Shown here piece after piece: positions 1 through 8,230 of a stretch of 64,000 nucleotides of DNA. The translations under genes were made by a program, and so were the position numbers. Within the stretch, counting starts at the first letter, position 1; every line of letters begins with the position of its first letter. Location of the stretch: contig NZ_KB894528.1 of the NCBI RefSeq assembly GCF_000374465.1, forward strand, positions 237,127 to 301,126. Reading direction: 5' to 3'. The stretch is from Ahrensia kielensis DSM 5890. GTDB taxonomy: Bacteria; Pseudomonadota; Alphaproteobacteria; Rhizobiales; Rhizobiaceae. The notes beneath the pieces are model-generated. The model worked only from the letters and a program-made list of their open reading frames with translations. It did no database searches and was not told where the DNA came from.

Positions 1-2214
1 AAGCCCGATGTGAACGAAGCACTGCTCAACAAGGCTTATGTCTACGCCATGAACAAACATGGTGGCCAGACGAGGGCTTCTGGCGATCCATATTTCTCTC
101 ATCCACTCGAAGTTGCGGCCATTTTGACCGACATGAATATGGATGAAAGCACGATAGCAGTCGCGCTGCTGCACGACACAATCGAGGATACGAGCGCAAC
201 GCGCGTTGAGATTGAGGAGATGTTCGGCGAAGATACTGCGCGTCTTGTCGAAGGCCTTACCAAAATTGGCCGTCTTGATTTGATGTCTAAAAAGGCAGCA
301 CAAGCCGAAAATCTTCGCAAACTACTGCTCGCAATTTCAGATGATGTGCGTGTGCTGTTGGTAAAATTAGCCGACAGACTGCATAATATGCGCACGCTCG
401 ATCACATGCGCCCTGACAAGCGATTGCGCATTGCAGAAGAAACAATGGATATCTACGCGCCGCTTGCTGGCCGCATGGGTATGCAGGATATGCGCGAAGA
501 GCTTGAGAGCCTTGCATTCCAGCATATTAATCCAGATGGCTACAGCACTGTGGGTCAGCGCCTAACGCAGCTTGCTGAGTTTAATAAGGAAACACTGGCT
601 GAAATTTCTTCAACGCTCAAAAACCTGCTCGCAGATAATGGCATCCATGCTTCTGTTAAGAGCCGCCAGAAAAAAGCTTGGTCCGTGTTTAGAAAAATGG
701 AGGCCAAAGGTCTTTCATTCGAACAGCTCTCTGACATCTTCGGTTTCCGCATCATTGTTGAGAATGAAGACGATTGCTATCGAGCGCTGGGCATCGTGCA
801 TCGCAAGTGGAAAATGGTGCCGGGTCGTTTCAAGGATTATATTTCAACGCCGAAATCCAACGATTATCGTTCATTACACACAACGATTGTCGGTCCGTCA
901 AAACAGCGTGTTGAACTGCAGATACGTTCTGTCGCGATGAACGAAGTTGCTGAATTTGGCGTTGCTACCCACGCAATTTACAAAGATCAGCCCTTGGGCG
1001 CAGAAAATGCAAAAGGCGAAACCCAATCGAAGAAAGAGCTTTCTGCCTTTAAAGATACTAATTCTTATTCTTGGCTTCGCCATACGATTGAGGCGCTTTC
1101 AGAAGGCGATAACCCAGAAGAGTTTCTGGAAAATACGAAGCTTGAGCTATTTCACGATCAGGTTTTTTGTTTCACGCCAAAAGGCCGCTTAATTGCATTG
1201 CCGCGCGGCGCTATTCCTGTCGATTTTGCTTATGCGGTGCATACTGATGTGGGGAATTCCTGCGTTGGCGCAAAGATCAACGGGCGCATTATGCCATTGG
1301 TCACACAGCTACAAAGCGGTGATGAAGTTGATATTATCCGGTCAGCAGCGGCAGCGCCGCCAGCAGCATGGGAAAGTATCGTTGTCACAGGAAAGGCACG
1401 TTCTGCCATTCGCCGTGCAACCCGCATGGCCGTGCGCAAGCAATATGCTGGGTTAGGTAATCGAATTCTCGACCGTTCATTTGAGCGTGCAGCAAAACCG
1501 TATTCGCGCGAGATTATTAAGGACGGATTAGAAGCGCTTGGCTTTAGTGAAGTTGATGATTTGCTGGCAGCGGTTGGGCGAGGCGAGCTATCCTCTACAA
1601 AGGTGTTAAAAGCTGTATTTCGTGACTTCCAATCCGATGATGATGCAGCGCCCAATGCTGAATTGTTGGGTGAAGGCTGGTTCAACTTGTCTGATGCCAA
1701 TGGCATGATGTTCAAGTTTCCTGAGGCCGCCGATCCAGAAGAGGGCGACAATGCATCCAAAGATCGCACATTGGCTATTCGAGGTGCAGCAGGCGACTTG
1801 CCTGTCAGCTTTACGGCCGAAGGTGCCGTTCCAGGCGATAGAATTATAGGCATCGCCACACCAGGAAAAGGTATTACGATTTTCCCGATTCAGTCCTCTG
1901 CTTTGGCTGCCTATGATGATCAGCCGGAACGTTGGATTGATGTGCGCTGGGACATTGATCAGACCAACCGTAAGCGTTTTCCAGTTCAAACAGCTGTAAC
2001 TGCGATCAATGCACCTGGTTCATTGGCTGAAATTTCCAAAGTTATTGCTGATAATGATGCAAATATTCACACAATGTCGATGGCTCGCACAGCACCAGAT
2101 TTTACAGAGATGTTGTTTGATCTGGAAGTTTGGGATGTCAAACATTTGAACCGTTTATTATCGCAGCTAAGAGCGTCACCTGCCGTTAGCACGGCAGAAC
2201 GTCGACACTCTTAA
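1..2214 (+). CDS. rsh: Bifunctional (p)ppGpp synthetase/hydrolase (RelA/SpoT, Rsh), 5' end outside window
   Basis: Makes and degrades the stringent-response alarmone (p)ppGpp. The frame is open from base 1 (codons K-P-D-V-N-E). The GTG at base 10 is only an internal valine: homologues carry roughly 15-20 more residues, so the gene is truncated by the window edge. Counting from base 10, the HD hydrolase domain comes first (SHPLEV near 30, HDTIED at 55-60, ADRLHNMRT near 121-129). The synthetase domain follows near 240-330 (GFRII, KDYISTPKSNDYRSLH), then TGS near 380-445 and a C-terminal ACT domain near 655-734. Intact hydrolase and synthetase motifs suggest both activities, as in single-Rsh alphaproteobacteria. 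It ends 182 bases before the DUF2062 gene. Confidence 0.96.
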   Translation, partial: KPDVNEALLNKAYVYAMNKHGGQTRASGDPYFSHPLEVAAILTDMNMDESTIAVALLHDTIEDTSATRVEIEEMFGEDTARLVEGLTKIGRLDLMSKKAAQAENLRKLLLAISDDVRVLLVKLADRLHNMRTLDHMRPDKRLRIAEETMDIYAPLAGRMGMQDMREELESLAFQHINPDGYSTVGQRLTQLAEFNKETLAEISSTLKNLLADNGIHASVKSRQKKAWSVFRKMEAKGLSFEQLSDIFGFRIIVENEDDCYRALGIVHRKWKMVPGRFKDYISTPKSNDYRSLHTTIVGPSKQRVELQIRSVAMNEVAEFGVATHAIYKDQPLGAENAKGETQSKKELSAFKDTNSYSWLRHTIEALSEGDNPEEFLENTKLELFHDQVFCFTPKGRLIALPRGAIPVDFAYAVHTDVGNSCVGAKINGRIMPLVTQLQSGDEVDIIRSAAAAPPAAWESIVVTGKARSAIRRATRMAVRKQYAGLGNRILDRSFERAAKPYSREIIKDGLEALGFSEVDDLLAAVGRGELSSTKVLKAVFRDFQSDDDAAPNAELLGEGWFNLSDANGMMFKFPEAADPEEGDNASKDRTLAIRGAAGDLPVSFTAEGAVPGDRIIGIATPGKGITIFPIQSSALAAYDDQPERWIDVRWDIDQTNRKRFPVQTAVTAINAPGSLAEISKVIADNDANIHTMSMARTAPDFTEMLFDLEVWDVKHLNRLLSQLRASPAVSTAERRHS

Positions 2215-2396
2215 GCCTCGTATAGACTTCATACTATTTAGGCAGGACAAATTGCCGCCCGAATTTCATAGGATAAGGTCAATATAAGATCGATCTGCAA
2301 CACATATTAAACGACTTTGTGCTAGCTCAAGAGTGAGGGGCGGCAACAGGTGGTTTTTGTTGGCTGCGTTGCCCAAAATGCATTGGTAGGACTTTC

Positions 2397-3029
2397 ATGC
2401 TGTTCAAACGGCGAAAACAGGACGGGTTTTGGACGCGGTTGCGCGTCTATCTCTGGCCGCGCCGTAACCATGCGCGTTCCAGCCGTTATGTTTGGAAGCG
2501 TGTTATGCGAATCCGCGCGACACCGCGCGCTATCGGACTTGGATTTGCGATAGGTGTGTTTGCGTCCTTTACGCCGTTCATGGGCTTTCATTTTGTCTTG
2601 TCGTTTGCGCTGGCTTGGTTGCTACGCGCATCGTTTATCGCGGCAGGACTTGGAACCGCTGTCGGTAATCCGATTACATTTCCGTTTATTTGGGCTGCAA
2701 CATTAGAGCTCGGCCGTATGATCTTGGGCCGGTCAGTCGAGATTTCTTCAGGCGCTGAAGGCTTTCTCCACACGTTAAAAGCATATGGCTTTAAAGCTGT
2801 TTGGGATCCTTATATTTTGCCAATGATTGTTGGTGGTGTACCGATGGGTATCGTCGCTGGCGCGTTGTTTTATTTTCCGCTTCGCAAAGCAACGGCCGCT
2901 TTTCAGCAGCGCCGCCTTTCAAAGAAAATAGTAAAAGCGCAGGCAAAAACGCAAGAGCTTGCAAAGTGCGCAGACGAAAAGTCGAAGCAAAGTGCGGTTC
3001 ACTCGGCAAATGCTGAGGCTTCGTCATGA
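2397..3029 (+). CDS. DUF2062 domain membrane protein
   Basis: Conserved membrane protein of unknown function. The N-terminus is basic ([16 protein letters not shown]). A hydrophobic core follows, with the family-like segments [12 protein letters not shown], a second membrane region with [13 protein letters not shown], and a C-terminal segment near residues 140-165. The tail after about residue 170 is polar, lysine- and glutamine-rich and probably cytoplasmic. The ATG at 2397 fits the homologous start. Its stop overlaps the acpS start by four bases (ATGA), so the two are translationally coupled. It sits in the usual place near rsh and acpS in Hyphomicrobiales. No catalytic motif is visible and the function is not known. 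Confidence 0.88.
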   Translation: MLFKRRKQDGFWTRLRVYLWPRRNHARSSRYVWKRVMRIRATPRAIGLGFAIGVFASFTPFMGFHFVLSFALAWLLRASFIAAGLGTAVGNPITFPFIWAATLELGRMILGRSVEISSGAEGFLHTLKAYGFKAVWDPYILPMIVGGVPMGIVAGALFYFPLRKATAAFQQRRLSKKIVKAQAKTQELAKCADEKSKQSAVHSANAEASS

Positions 3030-3430
3030 TTATCGGGCTTGGCAGTGACTTAATTGATATTCGCCGGATTGAGAAAACCCTTGAAAAACATGGTGAGCGC
3101 TTCACCAATCGTGTTTTTACGGAAATTGAGCAGAAAAAATCTGACAAACGGCAACAGCGCGCAGCGTCGTATGCCAAAAGGTTCGCTGCAAAAGAAGCAA
3201 TGTCAAAAGCGCTGGGTACAGGGATATCAAGAGGCGTGTTTTGGCGCGATATGGGCGTCGCAAACCTGCCCAGTGGTAAGCCAACAATGAAATTGACCAA
3301 TGGTGCTGAAGCGCAACTTTTGCGCTTGATGCCGGATGGGCATGTGCCTCATATCCACATCACAATCACTGATGATTATCCACTTGCACAGGCATTTGTG
3401 ATCATCGAGGCGCTTCCTGCAGCGTCATAA
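3026..3430 (+). CDS. acpS: Holo-[acyl-carrier-protein] synthase
   Basis: Transfers 4'-phosphopantetheine from coenzyme A to the serine of acyl carrier protein; the likely substrate AcpP is encoded at 46904-47140. The 134-residue protein has the family start [16 protein letters not shown], with Mg-binding Asp8, and the [11 protein letters not shown] motif with Glu57. The length is normal for AcpS. The start overlaps the DUF2062 stop in an ATGA. The stop lies inside the inverted copy of an 8-base repeat that recurs twice before lepB (see findings). Confidence 0.96.
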   Translation: MIIGLGSDLIDIRRIEKTLEKHGERFTNRVFTEIEQKKSDKRQQRAASYAKRFAAKEAMSKALGTGISRGVFWRDMGVANLPSGKPTMKLTNGAEAQLLRLMPDGHVPHIHITITDDYPLAQAFVIIEALPAAS

Positions 3431-3500
3431 TGACGGTTTGTCATCTTGGGATTGCGAGCAAGCCGCGATAGGTCTATGACGCGCATCATAATTATGACGC
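3422..3500. repeat. Three copies of TATGACGC around the acpS-lepB junction
   Basis: TATGACGC occurs directly at 3475-3482 and 3493-3500, and as its reverse complement GCGTCATA at 3422-3429 over the acpS stop. Bases 3486-3497 (TCATAATTATGA) form a perfect 12-base palindrome overlapping the last copy. The inverted copy could pair with either direct copy, giving alternative hairpins in an acpS-lepB transcript. A near-consensus -10 hexamer, TATGAT, lies at 3501-3506. A regulatory role is inferred only. Confidence 0.5.
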
Positions 3501-3526
3501 TATGATCTAAGAATCGGAATATAAAA

Positions 3527-4270
3527 TTGGCAAAAACTGAGAAAAAACCGGGCGGTATTGGCGAAACAATTTCCGTTATCGTTCAGGCCCTTCTTTTGGC
3601 GGTTGTGATCCGTTCGTTATTGTTTCAACCGTTTTCAATTCCATCTGGCTCTATGCGGCCAACCTTATTGGAAGGCGATTATCTGTTTGTGACCAAATGG
3701 GCATACGGATATTCAAAACATTCTTTGCCATTTAGCCCTGATCTGTTTGAAGGCCGTATCTGGGGCAGTGAGCCGAAACGCGGCGATGTCGCTGTTTTCA
3801 AGTTCCCGCCTGATCCAAGCCTAGATTATATTAAACGCGTTATCGGTTTGCCTGGCGATAAGGTGCAAATGAAGGAGGGCGTACTTTTCATAAATGGTAC
3901 AGCTGTTGAGCGCGAGAAAATCGGTACAATCGAAGATGTTGATATTACCGAGGAAGACCGTGCGGTTGATGTTTACCGTGAGACTTTGCCCAATGGTGTG
4001 ACATATACCACGCTAGACCTTACACAAGGTGCAGCAGGCGATAGCACGCGCGAATTTACCGTGCCGGAAGATCATTTCTTCGCAATGGGCGATAACCGCG
4101 ATAATTCATCTGACAGCCGCTTTAGCGTTGGTTTCGTACCAATGGAAAATTTGGTTGGCCGCGCCAACTATATCTTCTTCTCGATTGCTGATGGCGCTTC
4201 ACCATTAGAGATTTGGCGCTGGCCGTCATCTGTACGAGGTGATCGTTTGTTTAAGTCGGCGGCAGAATGA
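3527..4270 (+). CDS. lepB: Signal peptidase I
   Basis: Inner-membrane serine peptidase that removes signal peptides from exported proteins. The 247-residue protein has one N-terminal membrane segment (about residues 14-34). Next is the box with the catalytic serine (IPSGSMRP, Ser42) and the box with the catalytic lysine (DYIKRVIGLPGD, Lys103). The C-terminal box FFAMGDNRDNSSDSR is also present. The only workable start is TTG at 3527, because an in-frame stop lies just upstream. Its stop overlaps the rnc start in an ATGA. Confidence 0.96.
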   Translation: MAKTEKKPGGIGETISVIVQALLLAVVIRSLLFQPFSIPSGSMRPTLLEGDYLFVTKWAYGYSKHSLPFSPDLFEGRIWGSEPKRGDVAVFKFPPDPSLDYIKRVIGLPGDKVQMKEGVLFINGTAVEREKIGTIEDVDITEEDRAVDVYRETLPNGVTYTTLDLTQGAAGDSTREFTVPEDHFFAMGDNRDNSSDSRFSVGFVPMENLVGRANYIFFSIADGASPLEIWRWPSSVRGDRLFKSAAE

Positions 4271-5001
4271 CGAATAACGCACCTGCAGGAACTGTATCTT
4301 CTCAAAAGCTTGAAAAGCTTGAAGAGCTAACGGGCCATAAGTTTAAAGACATCGTGCGTCTTGATCGTGCATTGACGCATTCCAGTGCGCAGCATCGCAC
4401 CGGCAAGGATTATGAGCGTCTGGAGTTCTTAGGCGACCGTGTGCTGGGGCTTTGTATTGCCGAAATGCTGTTTGCACGTTTTGCCGAAGCCAATGAGGGC
4501 GAACTTTCAGTGCGCCTTAACGCGCTAGTCAATGCTGAAACCTTAGCAGAGATCGCTGACGAGCTGAAATTGCACGAAGTTATTCGCACTGGCGCAGATG
4601 TGCGCGATCTACAGTCTGAGCGCCAGAAAAATATGCGTGCAGATGTGGTCGAATCGCTCATTGCAACAATTTATCTTGATGGTGGAATACCTGCGGCACG
4701 GCAGTTTATTAATCGCTATTGGGAGCCACGTGCCGCGCATGTTGCCGCAGCACGGCGCGATGCTAAAACGGAATTGCAAGAGTGGTCACACAAATACCAC
4801 GAGACAGTGCCAGCCTATACTGAGATTTCTCGCGAAGGACCGGATCATGAACCGGTATTTGTGATTGAGGTTAAGGTTGGTAAGCTTAAGGCTGAACGAG
4901 CCGAAGGGCGGTCTAAGCGCCTTGCTGAACAAGCTGCAGCTGAAAAATTACTTCGCCGCGAAGCGGTATGGAAACCTGAAACCAAAGGCGTTTCAAAATG
5001 A
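4267..5001 (+). CDS. rnc: Ribonuclease III
   Basis: Double-strand-specific endoribonuclease that processes rRNA precursors and structured mRNAs. The 244-residue protein has the nuclease signature ERLEFLGDRVLGL near residues 55-67. Further acidic residues follow in RADVVESLIATIYLDGG. A C-terminal double-stranded-RNA-binding domain starts at DAKTELQEWSHK. It overlaps lepB and era by four bases on each side, giving three coupled cistrons. Confidence 0.97.
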   Translation: MTNNAPAGTVSSQKLEKLEELTGHKFKDIVRLDRALTHSSAQHRTGKDYERLEFLGDRVLGLCIAEMLFARFAEANEGELSVRLNALVNAETLAEIADELKLHEVIRTGADVRDLQSERQKNMRADVVESLIATIYLDGGIPAARQFINRYWEPRAAHVAAARRDAKTELQEWSHKYHETVPAYTEISREGPDHEPVFVIEVKVGKLKAERAEGRSKRLAEQAAAEKLLRREAVWKPETKGVSK

Positions 5002-5930
5002 GTGAAGATCAACCCGTAACAATGAGCGAAGATAAGCCTGCAACTAGGTCAGGCTTTGCTGCATTCATAGGTTCGCCCAATGCAGGTAAATCAACTTTGT
5101 TGAACCGCTTGGTCGGCTCCAAAGTTTCGATTGTCTCCCACAAAGTCCAAACAACACGTACGCTTATTCGCGGCATTGCCATGCATGAAAATACGCAGAT
5201 TGTTTTCATGGACACGCCAGGTATTTTCCAGCCTAAGCGCAGGCTAGACCGCGCAATGGTGTCAACGGCTTGGACTGGTGCGCATGATGCCGACATCGTA
5301 CTTGTGATGATTGATGCCCGCAAAGGCATACGCGACGACGAAGAGCGTATCATTGAATCACTTTCAGAAGTTCGCCAACCTAAGTGGCTGATTTTAAACA
5401 AAATTGACATGATCGATCCGCCGGATTTGTTGGCGCTGACAACCGAGCTGAATAAACGTGTTTCGTTCGATCAAACTTTCATGGTTTCAGCGCTCAAAGG
5501 CCATGGCTGTAAAAGTGTACTGGATGCACTCGCAAAAGCATTGCCGGAAGGCCCTTGGTATTATCCTGAAGATCAGGTGTCTGATTTACCGATGCGAATT
5601 CTTGCGTCTGAAATCACGCGCGAGAAAATCTATGATCGTCTGCATCAGGAATTACCCTATGCAACAACTGTTGAAACCGAAGCTTGGGAAGAAAAGCCCG
5701 ATGGTTCTGTAAGAGTTGAACAAACGATCTATGTTGAGCGCGACAGCCAAAAGAAGATTGTGCTGGGCCATAAGGGTGAGGCGATCAAAAACATCTCGAT
5801 GCAAGCCCGTAAAGAAATTACCGAGCTAACGGAACAGAAAGTTCATCTGTTCCTATTTGTTAAAGTACGCAAAAACTGGGGCGACGACCCTGCGCGTTAC
5901 CGCGAAATGGGGCTCGATTTCCACGATTAA
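4998..5930 (+). CDS. era: GTPase Era
   Basis: GTPase needed for 30S subunit maturation. It binds the 3' end of 16S rRNA. The G1 loop (GSPNAGKST), the switch region (QTTRT), G3 (DTPG) and G4 (NKID) are present in order. A C-terminal KH domain contains VLGHKGEAIKNIS. The start at 4998 overlaps rnc (ATGA). A second in-frame ATG lies at 5022, because the first eight codons (MSEDQPVT) are almost repeated (MSEDKPAT), so the true start could be either. The length from 4998 is 310 residues, close to the family. Confidence 0.97.
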   Translation: MSEDQPVTMSEDKPATRSGFAAFIGSPNAGKSTLLNRLVGSKVSIVSHKVQTTRTLIRGIAMHENTQIVFMDTPGIFQPKRRLDRAMVSTAWTGAHDADIVLVMIDARKGIRDDEERIIESLSEVRQPKWLILNKIDMIDPPDLLALTTELNKRVSFDQTFMVSALKGHGCKSVLDALAKALPEGPWYYPEDQVSDLPMRILASEITREKIYDRLHQELPYATTVETEAWEEKPDGSVRVEQTIYVERDSQKKIVLGHKGEAIKNISMQARKEITELTEQKVHLFLFVKVRKNWGDDPARYREMGLDFHD

Positions 5931-5948
5931 TGCTATAGGTTAAGCCGG

Positions 5949-6683
5949 ATGGAATGGCGCGGCGAAGGCATTATCATAGGGTGTAAAAAGCACGGTGAGA
6001 CAAGTCTCATTGTTGAACTTATGACGCCTAAACATGGCCGCCATTTGGGCCTTGTGCGCGGCGGTAGATCCCGCAGAATGCAGCCTTTTCTTCAACCTGG
6101 AAATAGAGTTGAAGCGGTTTGGCGTGCTCGCATTGATGAGCATCTTGGCACTTATCAAATTGAACCGCTGCAAATGACCGCAGCGCGGTTGATGGAAAGC
6201 GCTTTGGGCGTCAACGCGATACAATTGCTGGGCAGCCATTTGCGATTGCTGCCTGAGCGTGATCCGCATGAGGCGATGTATGGCGCGCTCGAAGTACTTC
6301 TGGAACATTTAGATAAGCCGGAAATTGCAGGCCCCTTGATGGTCAAATTCGAGATGCGTTTGCTGGATGAGCTTGGCTTTGGGCTTGATCTGTCACGGTG
6401 TGCAGGCAGCGGTGTGCGCGAAAATCTGATCTATATATCGCCTAAAAGTGGGCAAGCGGTGAGCGCAGAGGCGGGGGAGCCTTGGAAAGACAAGCTGCTT
6501 CCTTTGCCGCAGTTTTTGATGAAAAGCAGTGAGCGTGAATGCTCAATCAGTGACTTAGCGGATGCTTTTCATATGTTGGGCTATTTCTTTGACCGCGATA
6601 TTTATTATCCAAGAGGGGTAAAGCCACCGGAATCGCGCATTGGCTTTTTGAATGCGGCATCCAAAAAATGGCCAGCTGCTTAA
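5949..6683 (+). CDS. recO: DNA repair protein RecO
   Basis: Mediator that helps load RecA on SSB-coated DNA in the RecFOR pathway. The 244-residue protein has the N-terminal OB-fold features EWRGEGIIIGCKKHGETSLIVE and VRGGRSRRMQPFLQPGN, followed by a helical C-terminal domain. It starts 18 bases after era and is the last gene of the + strand run that begins with DUF2062 or rsh. Only one cysteine-containing C-terminal motif is seen, so a full zinc site is not evident. Confidence 0.94.
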   Translation: MEWRGEGIIIGCKKHGETSLIVELMTPKHGRHLGLVRGGRSRRMQPFLQPGNRVEAVWRARIDEHLGTYQIEPLQMTAARLMESALGVNAIQLLGSHLRLLPERDPHEAMYGALEVLLEHLDKPEIAGPLMVKFEMRLLDELGFGLDLSRCAGSGVRENLIYISPKSGQAVSAEAGEPWKDKLLPLPQFLMKSSERECSISDLADAFHMLGYFFDRDIYYPRGVKPPESRIGFLNAASKKWPAA

Positions 6684-6693
6684 ACTCAAGACA

Positions 6694-6719
6694 GAAAAAA
6701 GGCGGCCAACTTGGCCGCC
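6694..6719 (-). terminator. Rho-independent terminator for the MFS gene
   Basis: GGCGGCCA (6701-6708) pairs with TGGCCGCC (6712-6719) across a three-base loop. On the minus strand the stem is followed by a run of six T. On the plus strand there is no T run. It therefore fits the leftward MFS transcript ending at 6859 better than recO. Confidence 0.75.
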
Positions 6720-6858
6720 AAATTGGGATGATAAAGCGCGAGGGCTGCGCTAGAGGCACTTTGGGGATTGAGTGCCTTTGACAAATATATGGGCTGCCAT
6801 CATCCAACTTAAATATAGTGTAAGAATATTATATGGCAACTTTATGACGAAAATTAAT

Positions 6859-8094
6859 TTATTCTGCTGGGATAACTATATTTTCTCTTTCGATAGCCGT
6901 TTCTTTGATTGGCCAATGTATAAGTGCTGCAAAAAGTCCAAGTATAACGCCCAGCCACCAAACGGGATCATATGAACCATAAATGTCATAAAAATAGCCG
7001 CCCAGCCAAACGCCAAGGAATGATCCGATTTGGTGTGAGAAAAAGACAATACCGCCCAACATGCCAAGATACCGCGTCCCGAACATAATCGCGACGAGCG
7101 CGTTGGTCGGCGGCACAGTGGAAAGCCACAACAGCCCCATAACGCTGGCAAAAATAACAACAGACGTGCCTGTTTGCGGGAGCAGTAAAAATGCAGTCAC
7201 AGCGATTGAGCGACCGATATAAATCAAGGCAAGAAAAATCGGCTTGGAGTATTTTTGCCCGATAATTCCCGATGCTAAAGAGCCAATAATATTAAAGAAC
7301 CCGATTAAGGCGAGGCCAAGCACCGCAAACTTTGCTTCAATACCGATATCGCCAATGTAAGCGGGAAAATGGGCCGTAATAAACGCCACTTGGAAGCCAC
7401 AGACAAAAAAGCCTGCTGCAAGCAAAATATATGATTGATGCGAAAACGCTTCGCGCAATGCCGCACCGATTGATTGGGCCACATCCTTTTGCTTCTGTGT
7501 GCCAGAAGATGAATTACCGCGTAGCGGTATGGCGAGTATCGGAATGATAAGCATCATTGCTGATAAAATAAGCAATGAGTCCGACCAGCCAAAATGATTG
7601 ATCAGTGCCTGTGAGTAGGGCGCAAAAATGAACATGCCCGCAGAACCTGCTGCAGTTCCTAAACCAAAAGTAAAACTGCGCTGTTCAGCCGTAACATTGC
7701 GCGCAAAGGCAGCCAGCACGATACCAAATGAGCCAGATGCAATGCCAAGCCCCACCATGACGCCGCCGCCCAAATGCAAATACCAAAGGCTTTCAGGCGA
7801 AGCCATGAGCAGCAAACCTGCTGCATAGATGAAGCCGGAAAGTGCCAAAACGCGCCATGTGCCGAATTTATCTGCAATTGCACCAAAGAACGGCTGGCCA
7901 ACGCCCCACATGAGGTTTTGCAAAGCCATGGCGAGCCCAAAATCAGAGCGGCTCCAACCAGTGTCGGCAAGCATAGGCAGCTGAAAGAACCCCATTGCAG
8001 AACGTGGCCCGAAGGTCATAGCCGCAATAAGACAGCCAGATGCAATAATGAGCCAAGGGTAATCGGATTTAGCAGGCGAGGTTGATGAATGCAT
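6859..8094 (-). CDS. MFS transporter
   Basis: Twelve-helix major facilitator permease of 411 residues. The N-terminal half carries a GAIADKFGTWR loop between helices 2 and 3, the position of the MFS signature. The longer frame to 8142 is unlikely: the ATG at 8094 has an AGGAG six bases upstream (bases 8101-8105), whereas the upstream codons have none. Overall resemblance is to the oxalate/formate-monocarboxylate branch of the MFS, but the substrate cannot be read from the sequence. It has a minus-strand terminator at 6694-6719 and lies downstream of phoX, which has its own terminator, so it is probably a separate transcript. Confidence 0.9.
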   Translation of the reverse strand: MHSSTSPAKSDYPWLIIASGCLIAAMTFGPRSAMGFFQLPMLADTGWSRSDFGLAMALQNLMWGVGQPFFGAIADKFGTWRVLALSGFIYAAGLLLMASPESLWYLHLGGGVMVGLGIASGSFGIVLAAFARNVTAEQRSFTFGLGTAAGSAGMFIFAPYSQALINHFGWSDSLLILSAMMLIIPILAIPLRGNSSSGTQKQKDVAQSIGAALREAFSHQSYILLAAGFFVCGFQVAFITAHFPAYIGDIGIEAKFAVLGLALIGFFNIIGSLASGIIGQKYSKPIFLALIYIGRSIAVTAFLLLPQTGTSVVIFASVMGLLWLSTVPPTNALVAIMFGTRYLGMLGGIVFFSHQIGSFLGVWLGGYFYDIYGSYDPVWWLGVILGLFAALIHWPIKETAIERENIVIPAE

Positions 8095-8176
8095 GGGAAT
8101 CTCCTGAGCGGCGAAATTGTACTTTTCCCGTGCAAGACGCAATTCAATAAAATTGTTAGCTCAGGTGAGAATTTTT

Positions 8177-8211
8177 TATTTATAAAAGGCGGCCCAAACA
8201 AGAGCCGCCTT
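8177..8211 (-). terminator. Rho-independent terminator for phoX
   Basis: AAGGCGGC (8186-8193) pairs with GCCGCCTT (8204-8211) over a ten-base loop. On the minus strand the stem runs into a T/A-rich tail beginning TTTTA. It lies 20 bases beyond the phoX stop. Confidence 0.75.
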
Positions 8212-8230
8212 CAAAGCACATTATGCTCAA

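Noticed and set aside
1230-1859. A 209-codon open frame on the minus strand inside rsh.
   Set aside because: It lies wholly within rsh, has Ser/Ala/Arg-rich composition typical of an antisense frame and matches no family.
3486-3497. TCATAATTATGA considered as a stand-alone operator.
   Set aside because: Its bases overlap the third TATGACGC copy, so it is reported with that repeat rather than separately.
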